Source: Pachypanchax playfairii (taxonomy: Eukaryota; Chordata; Actinopteri; Cyprinodontiformes; Aplocheilidae). From it: DNA of 64,000 nucleotides. Shown here piece after piece: positions 59,301 to 64,000 of this stretch (position 1 is its first letter; each line of letters opens with the position of its first letter). Location: positions 1,545,523-1,609,522 of the forward strand of contig SSNP01000024.1 in the NCBI GenBank assembly GCA_006937955.1. Reading direction: 5' to 3'. The position numbers were made by a program, and so were the translations under genes. Under the pieces are notes generated by a model. It did no database searches and was not told where the DNA came from. It saw only the letters and a program-made list of their open reading frames with translations.

Positions 59301-60529
59301 AATATGAAAATGAGACACAGGAAATACTCAACTTACAAAGCATGTTCTTTTGGCATTTTTCTGATGCTAGAGGACATATCTTAAATTTAGCTCAAATTTG
59401 CATTTGAGTATTTCTGCATTCAAATTGCTATGAATCAGTAGCAGATGCTAAAATTCTACCCACAGCATAGAGGTGAATTGCTAATGAGCTACTGCTGCTA
59501 TGCAGAAACTGCATCCTAGAAAATGGCACAGGGTTGGGGTAAAAACACCCTAGCTTATTAGCAATTCACCTCTGTGTGGGCGGAACTGTTGGTGTGGAGA
59601 ATGACCCCGCCCCTTTCCCCATTGAGATCTCTGTTTATGCTAGCGCTATAAGCCCGCCCAATCCATTTCATACATCTCAGTAAAACATTGTTTTTTTTTA
59701 AACAGCATTTTACAAACTACTATTGAGTCACAGCGAATTAAAAGCATAAATACTCAAATGACAATGACGACTCTTATCAGAAAAATGCCACAAGAACATG
59801 TTAACAACACGGAAAACACAATTTTCATTGGAGTGGGTCTTTAAACACCAGCCCTACCCCGGCTCTGATTGGTTCAGTAAACTGAGTCTGTGATACTCTG
59901 GTTCTGTATTTAGGGCAGGGGTGGGCAACTCCGGGCCTCAAGGGCCACTATCCTGCACATTTTCGATGTTCCTCTGTTTCAGCACACGTGCTGCAGATGA
60001 ACAGGTCGTTAACAGGCTTCTATAGGACTTGCTGAGAGGTTGCAGATTTGAATCAGGTGTGGTGAAACAGGGGAACATCTAAAATGTGCAGGATAGTGGC
60101 CCTCGAGGCCTGGAGTTGCCCATCCCTGATTTAGGGTATAATACAGTGTAAAGAGCGCGTCACATGCTGATGTCTGATTCTAGGGAAACAAACCAGTTTA
60201 CACAAACCTGGAACATCATGCCCTAACCTTCCATGTATCTAACCAATCACAGGTGGAGGTGTTTAACTTGCTGTTTGTGACGTGTGAGAGCAACAACAGA
60301 AAAACATACGTGGTTCACTGTGAGGACTGCGCCCACCAGCGCAGCCCCAACCTGACCAACGTGGTGGTGCTGGAGCAGTACCGCACAGAGGAGCTGATGA
60401 ACGTGTACGATTCCTTCACCCTGGTGAGCAAACACTTACCTGTCCTATAACACACTGAGGTTTTTAATCCAACTTCCTGCCAATAATCCCGACTGTTCCC
60501 CGTCTGACCAGGTGTCCTCCTCTCGGTGA
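51346..60529 (+). CDS. kdm6b: Lysine-specific demethylase 6B (KDM6B/JMJD3), whole spliced gene
   Basis: A nuclear Fe(II)/2-oxoglutarate dioxygenase that removes tri- and dimethyl marks from histone H3 Lys27, opposing Polycomb repression. I join 19 coding exons: 51346-51461, 51583-51681, 51775-52060, 52138-52200, 52363-52704, 52837-53391, 53484-56899, 56989-57112, 57239-57344, 57455-57660, 57735-57829, 57903-57971, 58058-58206, 58293-58407, 58494-58681, 58765-58906, 58995-59121, 60253-60423, 60512-60529. All introns are GT-AG and the total, 6387 nt, is divisible by three: 2128 residues plus stop, against about 1640 in human. The start is fixed by the MHHAIE N-terminus (human MHRAVD). The order is a disordered Pro/Ser/His-rich N-terminus, a charged helix (about 743-902), conserved LPDGLAN and [16 protein letters not shown] motifs, JmjC, then a zinc module. 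The a/b paralog is not resolved. Confidence 0.96.
53484..56899 (+). CDS. kdm6b: KDM6B giant central exon (coding exon 7)
   Basis: This 3416-nt exon encodes residues 488-1626, more than half the protein. The open frame extends upstream to 53355, but those codons are intron: the acceptor ends 'ttccttcag' at 53483. Contents in order: Ser/Thr/Asn/Pro-rich sequence; the Glu/Arg/Lys helix (about 743-902); Pro-rich linkers; [21 protein letters not shown] (near 1106-1126), highly conserved in KDM6[17 protein letters not shown] (near 1280); a Lys/His/Ser-rich basic tract (about 1440-1500) with a run of eight serines; and [13 protein letters not shown] then [14 protein letters not shown] (about 1567-1595). 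The last block is nearly identical to the human protein and confirms the identity. Confidence 0.95.
54249..54728 (+). other. Segment coding for a long Glu/Arg/Lys helix in KDM6B
   Basis: About 160 codons (residues 743-902) are almost only E, R and K, with a few Q, L, W and M, and no Pro and hardly any Gly. Patterns such as [20 protein letters not shown] and repeated W-E-R/K steps show alternating charge at i to i+4 spacing, as in ER/K single alpha helices, and lack the regular heptad of hydrophobic residues expected of a coiled coil. At the DNA level the coding strand is nearly all A and G, which is why the opposite strand stays open for 164 codons; that antisense frame is a by-product. Confidence 0.85.
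56989..57829 (+). CDS. kdm6b: KDM6B pre-JmjC helical region (coding exons 8-11)
   Basis: Exons 56989-57112, 57239-57344, 57455-57660 and 57735-57829 encode residues about 1626-1803. The sequence carries [83 protein letters not shown] and [20 protein letters not shown]. These are hallmark motifs shared by KDM6A, KDM6B and UTY that form the helical linker wrapping the JmjC core. An acidic [15 protein letters not shown] tract in the last of these exons matches the acidic loop of the family. Confidence 0.95.
57903..58906 (+). CDS. kdm6b: KDM6B JmjC catalytic domain (coding exons 12-16)
   Basis: Exons 57903-57971, 58058-58206, 58293-58407, 58494-58681 and 58765-58906 encode residues about 1803-2024. 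The Fe(II) ligands are His1877 and Glu1879 in the HQE motif (codons at 58295 and 58301) and His1957 in GTVHW (58621-58623); the 80-residue His-to-His spacing equals that of human KDM6A and KDM6B. The 2-oxoglutarate pocket is intact: Tyr and Lys of LYMKVPG, Thr of SRTPG, and Ser and Asn of NNNFCSVN. The introns between these exons are 83-90 bp. All visible features indicate an active enzyme. Confidence 0.97.
58995..60529 (+). CDS. kdm6b: KDM6B zinc-binding (GATA-like) module and C-terminus (coding exons 17-19)
   Basis: Exons 58995-59121, 60253-60423 and 60512-60529. The zinc cysteines are Cys2062 and Cys2065 (YYCNECD) and Cys2089 and Cys2092 (HCEDCA), with the 27-residue spacing of the family; this module helps read residues near Lys27 on H3. 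The intron between the first two exons is 1131 bp, far longer than its neighbours, because two mobile elements sit in it. The final exon adds only V-S-S-S-R before TGA. Reading through the last donor instead gives V-S-K-H-L-P-V-L and a stop at 60448-60450, so two C-termini are possible; the spliced one resembles the human end. Confidence 0.92.
59341..59844. mobile_element. TTAA-type palindromic element in kdm6b intron
   Basis: 'catgttcttttggcattttt' at 59341-59360 is mirrored by 'aaaaatgccacaagaacatg' at 59781-59800. An inner pair, GAGGTGAATTGCTAAT (59470-59485) and its exact inverse (59557-59572), adds a second stem. The right end continues into 'ttggagtgggtctttaa' ending in TTAA (59841-59844), the same end type as the element at 21902-22926; the matching left tip is missing. 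It is non-coding and lies between the two exons of the zinc module. Confidence 0.75.
59916..60128. mobile_element. 213-bp hAT-like palindromic MITE, copy 3, in kdm6b intron
   Basis: It starts CAGGGGTG and ends CATCCCTG and is exactly as long as the copies at 22287 and 31987, with more base changes in its arms. Identical 8-mers ATTTAGGG flank it at 59908-59915 and 60129-60136. It lies about 125 bp upstream of the acceptor of the exon at 60253. Confidence 0.92.
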
Positions 60530-61885
60530 CAGCGCTCCCCTTCAGTATCTCCTCAGCCAGAACCAAAACTCCTGCAAACCAGGACAAAAAGACAGTTTTC
60601 ACTTTGGTTTCCAACCTACTTTTTCATTATCTACCATCAGTTTTTGCTACAACTTGCCGAACAGCCAGCTGGATACGTTTACTCATTCTTACTGTTTACA
60701 AATAAAGAAATACCAAGCAGCCAATAGAATCCCAGTTTACTCTCAGATGGTGCTGCCGTTGAACAAACTGTGGAGGGCAGTCGACAGATTCAATGGTCAT
60801 TTTTTGTCTTGAATACTGAAATTTGTAAATGCTGTTTGAAATTTTTGTGGGGTGCTGTTGTTTTTTTAAAATAATTTATTGTTTTTTTCTAAACTAGATC
60901 AGCCTAGATATATACCACATTGGCCTTGTATTTAGAAAACAGAGAAAATGAAAATACTAATAATATAGATATGAACATTTTTCTAAAGCATTAAGTATTT
61001 TAAAAAATACAGTTTGGAATGCTTCAAAATATACGGGTTTTAGAAGCTGGTTGGGTTTTTTTGGGGTGGGGGGGTTCATTGTTTTTCAAGGCTTGTATTT
61101 GTTGTAAATCCTGTTTTTATGAATTTTACTTTATTACTTCTGGAGATTAATATTCTGTTGTCATCAGGTCTTTTTGTGCATTTTTTAAATCTTTATAAAC
61201 CGAGTCTAAAAAAAAAGAACTTGTCATCTGGTGTGTGTTTTACCTTTTGTTCAAATATGCAGAGTTGGATTTTTTTTGCCACTGTACATGAATTTTTTTC
61301 TATTTATTGATATAACTTCTCTCCTCTTTCACAAAGTTTGTATAATTGAGTTTGTTTTCCTTTAAGCGGTGACTGAAACGTTGAGGGTGCTCTTCTCCTG
61401 GTGCTTCTGCCTCTTCTCTCCTCATATACTAAATTAAATCTTTATCTTGGATATAATACCACCTTTCCTGTAGATGATAGGACACACTGCTCACGTAGAA
61501 AAGATGACTAATGGAATGCTGTGTTTGTATCCTCATTATGGAAAAAAAAGAATTTTCCAAAGTGTTTTGAGATATTGTAATTTTTTTTACTATGTAGGGG
61601 GCTTTTAGATGAGATTTTTATGATATTGGGATAGATGGTGCTAAATGTTCTTTGAACAACTTCTTTTTGTCCTCTTAAAATGAGAATTCTATTTTTCCTG
61701 TTGCAATATTATCTTACACTTTCCTTCTCTTTGTGGTCTTTTATTTATAACTGCACTGTTTAGAGAATTCACACAGACACACGCGCCCGCGCACACACAC
61801 ACCAAACTGAGCCAGACATGTCTTAAACACTTGTGAAATTGTGTGACATTATTACTATTAATAAAATAAACACTTGATCAATCCA
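60530..61885 (+). other. kdm6b: kdm6b 3' untranslated region
   Basis: About 1.35 kb of T-rich sequence follows the stop codon, with no further conserved coding frame. Two overlapping AATAAA signals at 61860-61870 are the likely main polyadenylation signal, placing the transcript end near 61885-61890. An earlier AATAAA at 60701-60706 could give a short form. The exact cleavage site is inferred. Confidence 0.65.
61860..61870 (+). terminator. Double polyadenylation signal
   Basis: Two overlapping AATAAA hexamers (61860-61865 and 61865-61870), followed by 'cttgatcaatcc'. This is the best-supported end of the kdm6b transcript. Confidence 0.7.
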
Positions 61886-62207
61886 GGAGCATCGTCTGAA
61901 TTTCTGTTTCCTTATAATAAAACCCTTGATGGTGTGTGTGATTTACCTGAACAGGTGAGAAGTCAAGCTATAACTAGCAGTAATCCAGAGGTAATTTGCT
62001 TTAATCTAGACACTTCAAACCCAACTATCTGAACAAACACTGTGACCTTCAGACCTTCTACTTTTACATGATATAATTGTTTATGTGGTCATTTTCTAAT
62101 CCAAACAGCTTCAGGGTTGCTATGGTAATAGTGAGTATTGTGGCTGCTACATGAACCAGGATGAGTCAGAGCCTTGCTCCAGTTTCAATGGAATTTCTTC
62201 AGTACGC
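61886..62207. other. Non-coding downstream flank
   Basis: No gene is recognised between the kdm6b polyadenylation signal and the inverted repeat that starts near 62208. Confidence 0.5.
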
Positions 62208-62862
62208 GAAGAGATTTTTGACAGTCGCTGGTAGTGATAACAGATAAGAGATAAACACCATTTCTTGAATACATGATGTTGTAAACTGTGATACCACCAT
62301 TTTCTCTGGATTAATATTTACTGATGGAACACAAACAGTCAAATTTCTCTAGATTCTAAAAGCTAACGTCCAGGAACCAGACGTCACATATAGATTCAAA
62401 GATATCATGAAAATATTCAAGAAACAGACTCGTTTCCCCAACGACAAAAACGCCACCATTAAAAATTTGTGTAGGAGTTTCCCCCCTTGTTTGTTTATGA
62501 TCAATATCGCTGGAGTTTTTTCTGGAACTACTAAAACTTTATTTCTACGAACATGTCCGGATCATCAGTGGTAAAGGGCTGTTTATTGTTACCGTACTTT
62601 TAGCAGTACAAGTGTGATTGACAACGTAATAGCCAATAGATAACAAAACTGGTTCGTTATCTATTGGCTACTTTTTTTTCAAGCCACACCAGGTCTATGA
62701 TTTATTAATTTTGTAACTTTTTCTTTTGGAAACCATAAATACAAGACTGCTACAAGTTGATAAAATTATTTAAAGTAAATTTGACATCTAAATTTGCTAC
62801 AAAATCTTCTTTACCACCTTTAATATTTTCTGTACTGATTTCTCTTTGTCAAAAATCTCTTC
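62208..62862. repeat. Inverted repeat of about 655 bp with a central hairpin
   Basis: GAAGAGATTTTTGACA (about 62208-62223) recurs inverted as TGTCAAAAATCTCTTC (about 62847-62862), with weaker pairing outside. Inside, TAGCCAATAGATAAC at 62630-62644 pairs perfectly with its inverse at 62656-62670 across an 11-nt loop. This looks like a decayed palindromic DNA element, but the ends and target duplication are not clear. Confidence 0.5.
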
Positions 62863-63653
62863 AATACTAATGAAATAATCTGGAGCGCTAACGTTTTATA
62901 GTTCTTAGCATGGAACCGGACAGTCAGGCTCACGGGGCATTAGAACTTCACGTTTTCTCTAACGTGTTCTGCTGCTATAAAATTAGGTGATGAAACAGAC
63001 ACAGCTTCAGCAACACAGATGCTGTTTGGTCAAGAAAACTTTGAAAAACACAAACAGTCCAATATGATGTTCCCTCAAACGGTTACCATGTTTTTGTAGT
63101 TTGATTTTAGAAATTCTTTCTTAAACTGAACTTTTATTGACTCTTTTAAAAAAAATTCATGAAAAAGTTCAGTAAAGGAAGAAAACACACACAAATGAAA
63201 GATAGTTTAAATTTTACTTACATGTCTTTAGTCAGCCAGAAGACCAGAACCATGAAGAACCAGTAGATATGTCCCCTTGATGTTTGTTAGGATCTGAGAA
63301 GAAGAAAAACACTTGAACTGAAACAACTTCAGAACACAACCTGCAAACTGCAAATAAAAGTAAAACAACAACAAGTTTCTCTCCTGGAACTACGGAAGCA
63401 GCAAACTGCAGTTTCCTCACTGATAATCCAACATGGAGTCAGATTTCTGAGCCTCGTACAAAGAAAACAGAATCAGCGTATTTCTCACGGTTTTATAATT
63501 CAATCCAAGAGCAGGAATAACATCCTTTGTTCAACATACTGTGAATAGTTTAAGGAAGTTGTGTTTTGGTTTTAAATATGTCAGTGAGTGAAACTAGAAT
63601 GAGTCAACAGTCCTGATGTTTCAGGATGCTTGTAAAGTATCAAATCAACTTTA

Positions 63654-64000
63654 AAGGTACGGTATGTAAGAGTTTTACTACTCACAACAGTGAAACCACA
63701 ACATCATTCCTAAAAACTGAACAAATACAAGAGGAACAAAACGAGGCTCAACATTGGAACTGGCAACCCAGCAGAAAAATCATGGAGGGGAGGGGGTGAG
63801 AGCAAATGGTTTGTTTTTCTGATTTGATGAAAAGGTTTAATTCATACATATTACACATTTAAGTGTTAAGTAGAATGAAGCAACAAAAAGATCTAAAAAT
63901 GCAGCTAAAGTCAAAAGGAAAAGAAAAATCTGAAGAACTCCTGATGAAGACCCAAACAAGGAACAACCCAAGACTTTTACACATTTAGGTGTCAAACTCT
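63654..64000. mobile_element. Left end of another TTAA-type element, cut by window edge
   Basis: 'tttaaaggtacggtatgtaa' starts at about 63651 and resembles the TTAAAGG ends of 5065 and 1140, and a common teleost repeat beginning TTAAAGGTACAGTGTGTAA. No right end is visible before the window stops, so the extent is uncertain. Confidence 0.4.

Noticed and set aside
63222..63293. Possible minus-strand exon with acceptor (cttcttctcag) and donor (acat|gtaagt)
   Set aside because: All three frames contain stops within its 72 bases and no neighbouring exon with matching phase was found; an untranslated exon of a gene beyond the window cannot be excluded.

Overview
The window looks like a chromosomal segment from a ray-finned fish, probably a spiny-rayed (percomorph-type) teleost. 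Evidence: introns of about 80-130 bp inside the one gene, many CA/TG microsatellites, and interspersed repeats typical of teleosts (Tc1/mariner end, short hAT-like palindromic elements, TTAA-flanked elements, a tRNA-like repeat). I see one protein-coding gene, on the + strand in the right-hand third. The left two thirds hold no convincing coding exon.

Layout: 1-200 is the end of a Tc1/mariner element. From about 200 to 43,000 is non-coding DNA with identifiable repeats: TTAA elements at 1140-1841, 5065-5645 and 21902-22926 (the last carrying nested insertions); hAT-like 213-bp elements at 22287-22499 and 31987-32199; inverted-repeat elements at 31156-31744 and 41591-41940 (related copy near 13.7 kb); a retroelement-like unit at 32630-33246; and a (TG)50 tract at 28267-28366. 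A possible distal first exon with a good splice donor ends at 19215. A CpG-rich promoter and untranslated exon 1 end at 43458.

The gene is kdm6b (JMJD3), the H3K27me3/me2 demethylase; whether it is the teleost a or b copy cannot be told from this window. I reconstruct three 5' untranslated exons (ending 43458; 49647-49733; 51046-51163) and 19 coding exons from the ATG at 51346 to the stop at 60527-60529. The joined reading frame is intact through every junction and encodes 2128 residues. The catalytic end is complete: Fe(II) ligands His1877, Glu1879 and His1957, the 2-oxoglutarate pocket residues, and the four zinc cysteines Cys2062, Cys2065, Cys2089 and Cys2092. The 3' UTR runs to polyadenylation signals near 61860-61870.

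The most notable features are (i) a roughly 160-residue, almost pure Glu/Arg/Lys segment (residues about 743-902) in the middle of KDM6B, which looks like a long single alpha helix and which I do not recall from mammalian KDM6B; (ii) apparent absence of the TPR-like N-terminal module of mammalian KDM6B; (iii) three exactly 213-bp hAT-like elements, each with a perfect 8-bp target duplication, one of them in a kdm6b intron next to a TTAA element; and (iv) two tiny upstream ORFs in the 5' UTR. Human comparisons rest on recalled family sequence, not on a search. No RNA gene, CRISPR array or viral gene was recognised.
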